The notes under the pieces: generated by a model
Told to the model about the DNA's origin: nothing
Databases searched by the model: none
Seen by the model: the letters and a program-made list of their open reading frames with translations, nothing else
Translations under genes and position numbers: made by a program
Source of the DNA: Bacteroidales bacterium
Lineage (GTDB): Bacteria > Bacteroidota > Bacteroidia > Bacteroidales > Lentimicrobiaceae
Assembly (NCBI GenBank): GCA_016709025.1
Contig: JADJEQ010000003.1
Span: 310,001-374,000 of the forward strand
Reading direction: 5' to 3'
DNA length: 64,000 nt
Shown: piece after piece, positions 19,775 through 28,483 of the stretch
How the letters are laid out: each line of letters starts with the position of its first letter
How positions within the stretch are numbered: the first letter of the stretch is position 1

Positions 19775-19888
19775 CAGACTATATGAAGGGCTATTTAAGG
19801 TGAAAAACAACAATTAATAAATCCGATGGATAAATCTACCCTGGTATTTATACCGGCTTCTTACAAAAGAATCAGCAAACAGTTTAAT

Positions 19889-20800
19889 ATGAAAACAATT
19901 CAGCTACTGATCATTGGATTTATGATGCTTGGCAACGCACTGTCGGCGCAGACGCAACCAAAACATAAATACCTTAAGCCGGTAAATTCGAAAAATTCAG
20001 TTTCGGTCATTATTGAAGGAAAATCCAAAGATTATTATTACCTGAGTTCAAAAGAGCCAGCTTTGATCAGATTGTCAGGCCCTGGTAAACTCCGCCTTCT
20101 GACCCGTGGACAATTTGTACCCGGTCAGGCAGGGAAAATGAAATATGAGATCGTCTACACCATCGACGGAGGAGCTCCGAAAACGTTCAGGTCAGGCGAT
20201 GTTGCCCGTTCTATCAATGCGACTTACGTTAACGGAACCATGGGGGTGCCTTCTCAACTGGTAGATTTTGAAATATACCTCGGTCCCGGCCAGCACAGCA
20301 TCGATTTCAAACTCAGCAAGTCCAAATCACCTGTAGCTGTCCGCTACTCATTTACTCCGGTTAAAAGCCGGAAGCAGGAGTGGATAGCTGTGCACCCTGC
20401 AAATGGCCCTGAAATAGTTGAACTGGATTCGAAAGAGACGCTGATTTCCTATTACAGGTTTTCACCTGAAAAACCACTTAAGGTAGAGCTCAACGGACCA
20501 ACCGAATTGCAGGTACTCACCCGTGCTGAATTTCAATACAAGATGAGGGGTACCATCCATTACCGTATCCAGGTTAAACTTGATGGTAAAGTAATCAACT
20601 CTTATCAACTGAGCAGCAAGCGATCAGAAACAGCAACCTATAAAAATGAAAAACAACTGGTACCCGGAAAAGGCAATGAATTCGTGGTCAGTGTCCCCAG
20701 GGGAAAACATACCATTGAGATGATTCCAATGGACAAGGATAAAAACACCATTCTGGGGCGGGTTTTAATTCCGGTGAAAGATGTTAAAATTAAAAAATAA
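19889..20800 (+). CDS. Exported protein of unknown function with two similar halves
   Basis: I take the ATG at 19889 because it begins a clear signal peptide (MKTIQLLIIGFMMLGNALSA, cut near AQT); upstream ATGs in the frame give no signal. The 303-residue product has two related halves: both contain a YYxLS.K or YYRFS.EKPL segment, then (L)xGPxxLxxLTRxxF and an MKYEIVYTIDG or IHYRIQVKLDG strand, so it looks like a tandem beta-sandwich. I do not recognise a named family. Lying third after pgsBC and before an outer-membrane barrel, it is probably a periplasmic part of polyglutamate handling or export. Confidence 0.7.
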   Translation: MKTIQLLIIGFMMLGNALSAQTQPKHKYLKPVNSKNSVSVIIEGKSKDYYYLSSKEPALIRLSGPGKLRLLTRGQFVPGQAGKMKYEIVYTIDGGAPKTFRSGDVARSINATYVNGTMGVPSQLVDFEIYLGPGQHSIDFKLSKSKSPVAVRYSFTPVKSRKQEWIAVHPANGPEIVELDSKETLISYYRFSPEKPLKVELNGPTELQVLTRAEFQYKMRGTIHYRIQVKLDGKVINSYQLSSKRSETATYKNEKQLVPGKGNEFVVSVPRGKHTIEMIPMDKDKNTILGRVLIPVKDVKIKK

Positions 20801-20836
20801 GCACAGGCCGGGCTTTTTCCTAAAATCGAACTTCGT

Positions 20837-21979
20837 ATGAGAAACTTTACTGGCATCATCCAAATACCCCATGTTTGCAATTCAATTGCTATCATGATCC
20901 TGCTAACTGTTTTTACATACAGCGGAATTTCAGCACAAAGCAACAGCGGCAAACAGAAACCCGGCCTGAATATTTCAGCCGGGCTCACTACCTACTATGA
21001 CAATAATATTCTGAAATATTCCGATAAGTATATCGATAGGTTCCTTAACAACCAGGATGAAGGCAGATTTCACATCAAAACTTACGACGATATGATCCTG
21101 TCTCCTGAAATAGAATTGAGCTCATCATACCGGCTGATAGGAAAACTGAATACTACGCTCTCCGCGGGATACAAATTAAACGCATATATTGTTAACAGCA
21201 ACGTTAACAGAAGCTATTGGAGTCTGGGACTTCGTCAGTACATCACACGGAAGTCCAGCATTAAGATTTCCTGGGAGTATATTCCCGAATATTATGTACG
21301 TCATTTCAGGGACGACGACTGGGTTGAGATATACGGTTACACCCCTGAAACTTTTAAGCCATTTTCATTTTCAAAAGATAACTACGGTGCAGAATTTGTA
21401 AATACGTTTTTCCGGAATACACGATTGAAACTGATTTTCGACTATTCAACATACTATTACAACAGTCATTTTACTGAATACGACTGCAATAACAAGGCAT
21501 TTGAAGTAAATCTCCGCCAGCCTCTGAATAAAAACATCAAAGCTGAGGTAAGTTATACCTATACGTTATCCAAAGCCAAAGGCTACGATGAACCGGGTGA
21601 ATCAAAGCAGGATTCAGATGACTCAGATGGTTCCTTTGAGGATGACAGTTTTCTGGTCAGGGTATTCTGGGAACTCCCTGAACTTAAAAAACACAAACAT
21701 TCACTTGACGCTAAAATTGAATTCGGGAACCGCTATTATACTTCTGATAAAAGCATAATTATTGATCCACTTCATGCCGGCCGCTTTGACAAAAACCTGA
21801 GGCTAAACGGAACTTATTCCTTCGATATATCAAAATCACTCGCACTTGCGGTCTTCTGCAACTGGTTTGGCAGAAATGCCTCCTCGGTTTCAGAAGAAAA
21901 CAAGGAGTATATTTCGGGGGAAAAAGACTATCAGCAGAGTCAGATCGGCCTTTCAATCAATTACAGTCTGAAACTATGA
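20837..21979 (+). CDS. Outer-membrane beta-barrel protein of the pgs operon
   Basis: A 380-residue protein with an N-terminal signal sequence (hydrophobic ~12-32, ending near GISAQ). The rest is an alternating pattern of amphipathic strands rich in Tyr and Phe with acidic loops (e.g. an Asp/Ser/Glu-rich loop near residues 255-275), ending in SQIGLSINYSLKL, as expected for a beta-barrel C-terminus. I do not recognise a specific family. Located 37 bases after the exported two-half protein and before a lipoprotein in the pgs cluster, it is a candidate channel for moving polyglutamate across the outer membrane; this is inference. Confidence 0.7.
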   Translation: MRNFTGIIQIPHVCNSIAIMILLTVFTYSGISAQSNSGKQKPGLNISAGLTTYYDNNILKYSDKYIDRFLNNQDEGRFHIKTYDDMILSPEIELSSSYRLIGKLNTTLSAGYKLNAYIVNSNVNRSYWSLGLRQYITRKSSIKISWEYIPEYYVRHFRDDDWVEIYGYTPETFKPFSFSKDNYGAEFVNTFFRNTRLKLIFDYSTYYYNSHFTEYDCNNKAFEVNLRQPLNKNIKAEVSYTYTLSKAKGYDEPGESKQDSDDSDGSFEDDSFLVRVFWELPELKKHKHSLDAKIEFGNRYYTSDKSIIIDPLHAGRFDKNLRLNGTYSFDISKSLALAVFCNWFGRNASSVSEENKEYISGEKDYQQSQIGLSINYSLKL

Positions 21980-22023
21980 TTTCAGATTTTATTTTTCATT
22001 CATGAAAATATTAAAAACATTAT

Positions 22024-23025
22024 ATGAAAGCAAATTCCTGTTTTTTCCTACTGATGACCGGCCTCTTTTTGATAACCGGATGCGGAGAACCAAACGAGCC
22101 TGATACAATCGATGTTTCGGGCAATTATAAAATTGTTAAAAAGCTTCCAACCCCGGGATTTGCTCAGGATCTGGTCATTGACGATTCAAGGCTCTATATT
22201 TCGCAAGGCGAAGGGGGGCTGCTGATCGTTGATATTACCGATCCGGAAATGCCCGGGATTCTCACACAGCTAACGGAGGATGTCAGAGGTTATTCAACGA
22301 AAATCTGTTTTAAAGACTCACTGGTTTACCTTGCAGCCGGATCATTCGGAGTTACCGTTGTAAATGTGAGAGATTTCATGAATCCGGTGGTAACAGTTTC
22401 AAATCTGAATATGAAACCGGCGAGGAATCTCTATGTTACAGGAAACTATCTTTTTACAGCAATCAGTGAACAGGGGGTTAAAATTGCTGAATTGAGTTAC
22501 CCGGAACAACCCGATATCAGGGGATCACTTTCTATCTTAGGGTATGCAAGCGGAATAACCAGTTCTGTTGATACGACCCGGTTATTTGTGGCGTGTGGTG
22601 AAATGGGACTTACCATACTTGATGTTACTGATTTTCAGGATGGATATCCCGAAACTGTTCCTGCCGGGTGGTGCGATACACCAGGGTATGCTGAAGATGT
22701 GGTTCTGGACGAGTCCAGATCACTTGCTTTCATTGCTGCAGGAACTGCAGGACTTCAGATTATTGACTATTCAGATACTACCGATATTCATATTGCCGGA
22801 AGTATCAGTCCGGGAGGATATGCCAAAGAACTCCTCTACAACAACGGAATGGTGTATATGACCACCGAGAAAAGCGGGCTTCAGGTGATTGATGTATCGG
22901 CGGTTTCCAGCCCGGTACTGGCAGGTTCAGTTGATACCGAATATGCCCTGGGCATAGCCATGGATGATAAGTATCTTTATATTGCAGATGAAGTGGAAGG
23001 GCTGATTGTTATTTCTAAACCATAA
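22024..23025 (+). CDS. LVIVD-repeat lipoprotein
   Basis: A 333-residue lipoprotein: the signal sequence ends in LITGCGEPN, with the lipid-accepting Cys at residue 20. The rest consists of beta-propeller-like LVIVD repeats (GGLLIVDITDPEMPG, GVTVVNVRDFMNPV, GVKIAELSYPEQPD, GLTILDVTDF, GLQIIDYSDT, GLQVIDVSAVSSPV), about 45 residues apart. Proteins of this kind are surface-exposed in Bacteroidota and often bind other envelope components; a precise role is not known. It is the last gene of the apparent pgs operon. Confidence 0.82.
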   Translation: MKANSCFFLLMTGLFLITGCGEPNEPDTIDVSGNYKIVKKLPTPGFAQDLVIDDSRLYISQGEGGLLIVDITDPEMPGILTQLTEDVRGYSTKICFKDSLVYLAAGSFGVTVVNVRDFMNPVVTVSNLNMKPARNLYVTGNYLFTAISEQGVKIAELSYPEQPDIRGSLSILGYASGITSSVDTTRLFVACGEMGLTILDVTDFQDGYPETVPAGWCDTPGYAEDVVLDESRSLAFIAAGTAGLQIIDYSDTTDIHIAGSISPGGYAKELLYNNGMVYMTTEKSGLQVIDVSAVSSPVLAGSVDTEYALGIAMDDKYLYIADEVEGLIVISKP

Positions 23026-23117
23026 AAAATCAGATTGAATTAACATCCAACCTGAGCATAACCTCCCGCTTCAGGGGATTCATCTGAAAGTTCCATTCTC
23101 TGCTCTTAAAACAAGCT

Positions 23118-23132
23118 GAAGTTTTGAACTTC
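23118..23132. terminator. Possible bidirectional terminator hairpin
   Basis: GAAGTT/AACTTC with a 3-base loop lies between two convergent genes (the LVIVD lipoprotein and the TonB receptor). It is short and has no strong T-run, so it is only a weak candidate. Confidence 0.25.
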
Positions 23133-23142
23133 CGGGAATGTA

Positions 23143-25833
23143 TCAGAAATTGAAATTAAGCCCAAGCGTCCAGATGCGTGGCCGTGGATATTGGAAATTG
23201 TCGATTCCACCGGATACTTCGGGATCCTGCCCGGTGTAGTTGGTAACCACAAGGGCATTCTGGACAGATGCGAAAACCTCTAAGTTAGCGTTCAATTTCG
23301 AAAGCCTGGTAAATGTGTATCCAAGATGAATATTATCAAACCGGAAAAAAGAGGCATTTTCAATATAATAATCTGAAAAATACTGAGGCGTAACAAAACC
23401 GGATTCCTGGACAGAAACCGGAATGTTTCGCAGAAAGTAAATAACTGATCCATCAATAGCCTGGTAAAATGCCATAGATGCAGTATTATTGTATATATAA
23501 TTGCCGGTTACCAAACGTCCCGTAAACCCCAACTTCCAACCCAGGTAGCTCAGGTTTGCATTCAGACCGATTACAAAATCAGGATCAGGCTTTTCATATA
23601 GATATTTATTCTTCTCATTCTGTGCGACATCCCCTGGCTCTCCGCTGAAGTTGCAATAAACTCCTTCCAATGGATTGCCATCAGTATCATACACCTGACT
23701 AAACACAAAAAATGAATTCAGCGGGTACCCCTCTCTTTGTTGCATAATAAAGTTGCCAACGCCTCCTGAAATTTGTCCGGTATTAATCGTGTAAGGAGAG
23801 TTTCCACTTTTCAAACTGGTGATTTTGTTTTTGCCGTGATTAAGATTAAAACCAAGGCTCAGTGCCATTTTATCAGTTTCCAAAACACGGACGTTCATCA
23901 CCAGATTATAGCCTTTGCGTTCAACTTCACCGGCATTTGCGAAAATGAAGTTATTGAAGTTTGTACCATTAGCTATCGGAATTGGTAGAATCATGCGTTT
24001 AATAAGTTGGTTATAAACCACAAAACTACCGCTTATACGATCTTTCAGCAGTGAAAACCGAACGCCATATTCCGTTGCCGAATACCGCTCATGCTTAAGG
24101 TTCAAATCCGTAACTGACCCTTGATAACCTTTACTTTTAGAAACAGAAGCATTGGAATAGAAGTTGTTCAAACCGCCCGGAGAAACACTGAAATTGAAGT
24201 GAAGTGTGAATTCATCAATGAATTTGAAGTTGCGTGAGAATGGCTCCTGTTTTACCTTCCATGCAAGGCCTAACGATGGATATCCTTCTGACCGGTTATC
24301 TTCGCTGAACCTCGAACTACCTGCAATGCTATATCCGAAATTTATAAGGTAACGGTCCATAACACTGCCCTGCATAAAGCCGAAAAATGAATATGTAATA
24401 GAAGAGTTTTCACCCCTGATACTATCGACTAAAAGATTTCCCTGTATAACTCGCTGATAACTCGTGTACTTATCCTCTATGAATGATCTTATGCTGCCTG
24501 CGGAGATGTCAATGTTACTGTTGATAGATTTAATTTTTGTAGTATAATTCAAAACCGGGTTCAGAAAGGTGGCTGTATTGGTTCCGAAGTTTCCGGTAAC
24601 CCTGCCACCCTGACCACCGAAATAAGTCCATGCAGCAAGCGAATCCGATACGTCAAGGTAGTCATGCCCAAGATTCCTGTAACTTGCCTTTAGGCCTATT
24701 CTAAGGTCCGGAAGGAAATGAAAGCGATATCCGATATCAAGGTTTCCAAAGAAAAATTCTGATTTTCTCCCAAAATCAGATTGTTCAATCAGAGCTACCG
24801 GATTGGATGGGGCAATTGGGTTGGGCCGCCCGGATGATGGAAACAGGTAGGCAAAGTATCCGCCAAAGTCATTATCAGCATAAATTTGTTGGGTTGGATC
24901 CATAAATACTGCTGCACCAATAGCTTTCTGATTTGCCAGACGATTGTTGATAAAAGTCCCGTTAAGGTTCAGGTTTACTTTAAGATGGTCCCGGAAGAAT
25001 GCCGGATAAATAGAAATGCCGGCAATTGTGCGCTGGTACTCTGAGGTTTTTACAATTCCTGTAGCTCCGGTATATCCAACAGAAGCCCGCCATGGAATTT
25101 TAAAATTCGTACCTGAAGCGCTCATGTAGTGATCCTGCCCGAGTCCTGACCTGTAGATCTCTTTTTGCCAGTCAGTTTCGGAATCACCAGGTAATTCCAT
25201 AGCTGCCGGATTGTCGCTGAATTTTTCAGCAATCAACGCCCTGAACGATGAAGCATTAAAATTTTCAATCGGATTCACCAATTGCATCACCGCCCCTCTT
25301 GACTGATAACTGATACTAAACTTATTGTTTTGCTTATGAGTGTTGATCATAATTACACCATTACCGGCGTCCCATCCGTAAAATGATGATGCTATTCCGC
25401 CAGGAAGAAAGACTATTTCTTCAATATCCCCTGCATGGAAATTCAGTTCATCCGAAGAAACCGGAAAATTGTCAACCAGGATCAGTGGTGTTTGACTTCC
25501 CGATGAAAATCCGGTCAAATGTTGCGACATCACAAACTTTGACCCGGGAACACCATTTTCAGAATACATATATAGTCCCGGGAATTTCCCCTGAAATAAA
25601 TCCTCAAGCCTCAGTATAAAGCCTCTGTTAAACCTGGATTTATCAAGCCGGTATATCAGGCCGGTGTAACTTTTACTGTTAAATGGCTCTGAAGAATCAT
25701 ATTGTTGACTTTTTATAGCACTGTCACCGACAGAGGATTTAGGGTTATTTTGCGCAATTGTACAATTAAAGCCAGTTAATAGGATGATAATAAAAAAAAT
25801 TAATGGTCTCAGAATACATGATTTACAGTTCAT
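23143..25833 (-). CDS. SusC-like TonB-dependent outer-membrane receptor (orphan)
   Basis: An 896-residue protein with a signal peptide (hydrophobic ~8-26, ending near TIAQN). A plug domain follows (RLEDLFQGKFPGLYM near 75-95, PLILVDNFPVSS near 116, DIEEIVFLPGGIASSFYGWDAGNGVIMINT near 136-165), then a long 22-strand-type barrel ending in YPRPRIWTLGLNFNF. The usual N-terminal carboxypeptidase-like repeat domain of SusC proteins is absent. No SusD partner is adjacent on either side, so the substrate cannot be read from context. It is convergent with the pgs operon and followed upstream by a repeat-rich gap. Confidence 0.82.
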   Translation of the reverse strand: MNCKSCILRPLIFFIIILLTGFNCTIAQNNPKSSVGDSAIKSQQYDSSEPFNSKSYTGLIYRLDKSRFNRGFILRLEDLFQGKFPGLYMYSENGVPGSKFVMSQHLTGFSSGSQTPLILVDNFPVSSDELNFHAGDIEEIVFLPGGIASSFYGWDAGNGVIMINTHKQNNKFSISYQSRGAVMQLVNPIENFNASSFRALIAEKFSDNPAAMELPGDSETDWQKEIYRSGLGQDHYMSASGTNFKIPWRASVGYTGATGIVKTSEYQRTIAGISIYPAFFRDHLKVNLNLNGTFINNRLANQKAIGAAVFMDPTQQIYADNDFGGYFAYLFPSSGRPNPIAPSNPVALIEQSDFGRKSEFFFGNLDIGYRFHFLPDLRIGLKASYRNLGHDYLDVSDSLAAWTYFGGQGGRVTGNFGTNTATFLNPVLNYTTKIKSINSNIDISAGSIRSFIEDKYTSYQRVIQGNLLVDSIRGENSSITYSFFGFMQGSVMDRYLINFGYSIAGSSRFSEDNRSEGYPSLGLAWKVKQEPFSRNFKFIDEFTLHFNFSVSPGGLNNFYSNASVSKSKGYQGSVTDLNLKHERYSATEYGVRFSLLKDRISGSFVVYNQLIKRMILPIPIANGTNFNNFIFANAGEVERKGYNLVMNVRVLETDKMALSLGFNLNHGKNKITSLKSGNSPYTINTGQISGGVGNFIMQQREGYPLNSFFVFSQVYDTDGNPLEGVYCNFSGEPGDVAQNEKNKYLYEKPDPDFVIGLNANLSYLGWKLGFTGRLVTGNYIYNNTASMAFYQAIDGSVIYFLRNIPVSVQESGFVTPQYFSDYYIENASFFRFDNIHLGYTFTRLSKLNANLEVFASVQNALVVTNYTGQDPEVSGGIDNFQYPRPRIWTLGLNFNF

Positions 25834-25933
25834 ACATCGAAATAGTTATAAGAATTCAATTTTTATATCATCATCATTATGAATTTTTAAGCCTTGAGTC
25901 TACTCCTAATACTAATTTTTTGATATCAAAACA

Positions 25934-26062
25934 CAAACCCTGCCTGCGGCCGGCAGGCTACCTGCCGGCAGGCTGGAACACCAAAACCCACCAAGTTTAG
26001 TATAATGATATACAATACTTTGTGTAACCCTGACTGCCGTCGGGCAGGCTGCCTGCCGCAGG
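25934..26062. repeat. Two CCTGCC-type palindromic repeats
   Basis: Near 25,938-25,975 there is GCCTGC/GCAGGC around GGCCG followed by the perfect palindrome CTGCCGGCAG. Near 26,041-26,057 there is GGCAGGC/GCCTGCC with a one-base loop. Both stand out as GC-rich in an AT-rich gap and resemble the palindrome at 12,838. These are REP-like intergenic hairpins; function is unknown. Confidence 0.6.
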
Positions 26063-26106
26063 CGGAATTGGTGTCATGGAGACTTGATGTCAAATCTTCT
26101 TTTTTG

Positions 26107-26126
26107 ACTTTTCGGAGCAGGCTCAA
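26107..26126. repeat. Half-copy of the GAGCCTGCTC element end
   Basis: ACTTTTCGGAGCAGGCTCAA matches, with at most one change, the terminal inverted repeats of the element at 52,193-52,348. Only one end is present here. Confidence 0.5.
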
Positions 26127-26404
26127 CCTGAATTTAACATGAATCAGTTCTAAAGTCTATGCTACAATGGTTCAAAGATAGGAATTTTGATATGGCTACA
26201 AAAAATACAACAGAATTATAACCCGATCTGATCGATCAGGTAAATCCACATTTATCTGATCGATAATTCATTCCGATTCTTATTGCAAATAAACAAATAC
26301 AAAAATAAAATTGTATATTTACTCCCTGTACAGGCATAAAAACTAAAACTTAAGCAAGATTTTAATTCTATCAAACCAGCTTCAATAAACTTTATTCTAT
26401 TGAG

Positions 26405-27766
26405 ATGAGAAAATTCCGGTTTGAATATAGGTTTACTGCTATTTATGTGCTTCTGGGTTTTTTATGGATATTGTTTTCCGATAGCATCCTTGGTTCCCTT
26501 ATACATGATCATGATCTTCTGACACGCACTCAGACTTATAAAGGGTGGTTGTACGTTACCGTTACCGCAGTCCTGTTTTTTACCATATTAAGAAAACACC
26601 TGATTAAGCTCAGAAATGCTGAAAAAAGAGCTGTTGAAAGTGACCAATTGAAAACAGCGTTTTTACAAAATGTATCACACGAGTTACGAACACCGATGAA
26701 CGGTATTATCGGGTTTGCTTCCTTACTTGACGACAACGATCTGCAGGAAGAACAAAAGAAAGAGTATATTTCGATCATAACCCAAAGTACTTACCGTTTA
26801 CTTGACCTTGTAAACCAAATACTTGACATCAGTTTGATTGAAACAGGAAGCAGTCTGGTGTTGAAACAACCAGCTTATTTAAACAAATTGATGGCCGAAA
26901 TCCAGGAAATCTGGTCACCGAAAATCAGTAAAGAAGTTACATTCTCATTCTCTCAAGGTTTAAATAGTCCGGAAGATTGTATTTATACAGATGAATACAA
27001 GTTAAAGCAGATACTGAATAACCTGATAAGCAATGCTGTAAAATTTACCAGTATAGGACATATTTGTGTTGGCTACTCTTTAAAAGGAAATATTCTTGAG
27101 TTTTATGTAGAAGATACCGGACTGGGAATTCCTCCGGAGAATCACACCGATATCTTTAAGCCATTTCGAAAATCAGAACCTGAATCAAACAGGTTTTACG
27201 ATGGAGTGGGCGTTGGACTAGCCATCTGTAAAGGCAATCTGGATTTACTCAATGGGAAAATACACATTCATTCAGAACCCGGAACCGGTTCAATATTCCG
27301 TTTTACGATTCCCTATGAACCGGTCAGGCTGAAAGGATCCCCTATAAAGCCAACTGAAAATTTTTCTTCTTTTAATGGACTTCTTATATTGGTTGTAGAA
27401 GATGAAACACTGAATGTCTCTTACATTGAAGAAATACTTGAAGGTACAGGAATTGAAATTCATCATGCACCCAATGGGCAGGTTGCAGTGGAATTATGCA
27501 AGAATAACAGCAATTATAATCTGGTGCTGATGGACATCAGGATGCCGGTCATGAATGGCTATGAGGCCACCAGGCTGATAAAAGAACTCAGACCCGGACT
27601 CCCTGTTATCGCTCAAACAGCATACATAGCCGGCGAAGAAAGGCACAAAGCCCTCGAGGTCGGGTTTGATGCATTTTTATCGAAACCTTATCTGAAGGAA
27701 GAATTGTTAGAGGCCATTGCAAAACAATTGAGCAAGAATCCCGTAAAACTGGATCAACCTGAGTAA
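26405..27766 (+). CDS. Hybrid sensor histidine kinase with receiver domain
   Basis: A 453-residue protein with two N-terminal membrane helices (~11-30 and ~46-63), separated by only a short outer loop, so it has little room for a periplasmic sensor. A HisKA domain follows with the phospho-acceptor in VSHELRTP (His92), then an HATPase domain with N-box (LNNLISNAVKF, ~204-214), EDTGLGIP (236-243) and GVGVGLAI. A C-terminal receiver domain has acidic residues at VEDE (331-334), phospho-acceptor Asp377 in MDIRMP, and the conserved Lys in LSKPY. No DNA-binding output is present and no dedicated regulator is adjacent; its signal is unknown. Confidence 0.9.
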   Translation: MRKFRFEYRFTAIYVLLGFLWILFSDSILGSLIHDHDLLTRTQTYKGWLYVTVTAVLFFTILRKHLIKLRNAEKRAVESDQLKTAFLQNVSHELRTPMNGIIGFASLLDDNDLQEEQKKEYISIITQSTYRLLDLVNQILDISLIETGSSLVLKQPAYLNKLMAEIQEIWSPKISKEVTFSFSQGLNSPEDCIYTDEYKLKQILNNLISNAVKFTSIGHICVGYSLKGNILEFYVEDTGLGIPPENHTDIFKPFRKSEPESNRFYDGVGVGLAICKGNLDLLNGKIHIHSEPGTGSIFRFTIPYEPVRLKGSPIKPTENFSSFNGLLILVVEDETLNVSYIEEILEGTGIEIHHAPNGQVAVELCKNNSNYNLVLMDIRMPVMNGYEATRLIKELRPGLPVIAQTAYIAGEERHKALEVGFDAFLSKPYLKEELLEAIAKQLSKNPVKLDQPE

Positions 27767-27819
27767 AATTTCCCGGTTTATTTGTTACAACTCCCTCTTA
27801 ACTCATTATATCCATTGCC

Positions 27820-28398
27820 GCTGAAGGTCTGCGACTTGTGCCTCAAACATCCCTAAAATTAAAACATCACACCTGAAAAGCAAAAAATCGCTGGCGCAAG
27901 TCTGTGACTTGTGCCTCAAACATCCCTAAAATAAAATCACCATTTCCTTTTTAACATCGCTGGCGCAAGTCTGTGACTTGTGCCTCAACCATCCCTAAAA
28001 TTAAAACATCACACCTGAAAAGCAAAAATATCGCTGGCTCAAGTCTGTGACTTGTGCCTCAACCATCCCTAAAATTAAAACATCACACCTGAAAAGCAAA
28101 AATATCGCTGGCGCAAGTCTGTGACTTGTGCCTCAAACATCCCTAAAATTAAAACATCACACCTGAAAAGCAAAAAATCGCTGGCGCAAGTCTGTGACTT
28201 GTGCCTCAACCATTCCTAAAATTAAAACATCACACCTGAAAAGCAAAAAATCGCTGGCGCAAGTCTATGACTTGTGCCTCAAACATCCCTAAAATTAACA
28301 CAAAACCTGCCCCTAAAAGCAAAATCGCTGGCGCAAGTCTGCGACTTGTGCCTCAACCATCCCTAAAATTAAAACATCACACCTGAAAAGCAAAAAAC
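27820..28398. repeat. Tandem array of eight ~74-bp units, each with a hairpin
   Basis: The motif GACTTGTGCCTCAA recurs at 27833, 27906, 27975, 28049, 28123, 28196, 28269 and 28343, giving spacings of 73, 69, 74, 74, 73, 73 and 74 bases. Each unit reads roughly: hairpin GGCGCAAGTC-TGT-GACTTGTGCC, then TCAAMCATCCCTAAAATTAAAACATC, then a spacer ending AAAAGCAAAAA. The hairpin arms pair except for one G:T. The second and seventh units differ most in the spacer. Most units are nearly identical along their full length, so there are no unique spacers. It fills most of the gap between the histidine kinase and the barrel protein. Confidence 0.92.
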
Positions 28399-28422
28399 CA
28401 GAGAAAGAACCTGAAAAATTCA

Positions 28423-28430
28423 TATTTTTG
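28423..28430 (+). promoter_or_regulatory. Bacteroidota -7-like box before the barrel gene
   Basis: TATTTTTG fits the TAnnTTTG consensus and lies 54 bases before the start of the downstream gene. I do not see a good -33 TTTG at the right distance, so this is only suggestive. Confidence 0.3.
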
Positions 28431-28483
28431 ATCTGAATACATTTATTATCCGGAACTGATGAATCCGTAATTATCAATCAGCA

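Larger units (their letters stand above)
25834..26404. other. Repeat-containing intergenic region upstream of TonB receptor and histidine kinase
   Basis: No gene seen. It separates two divergent genes and should contain both promoters. It holds two groups of GC-rich palindromes and a half-copy of the element found complete near 52.2 kb; both are listed separately. Confidence 0.6.

Noticed and set aside
27820..28398. CRISPR array
   Set aside because: The units are alike along their whole length with no unique spacers, and no cas gene is near.
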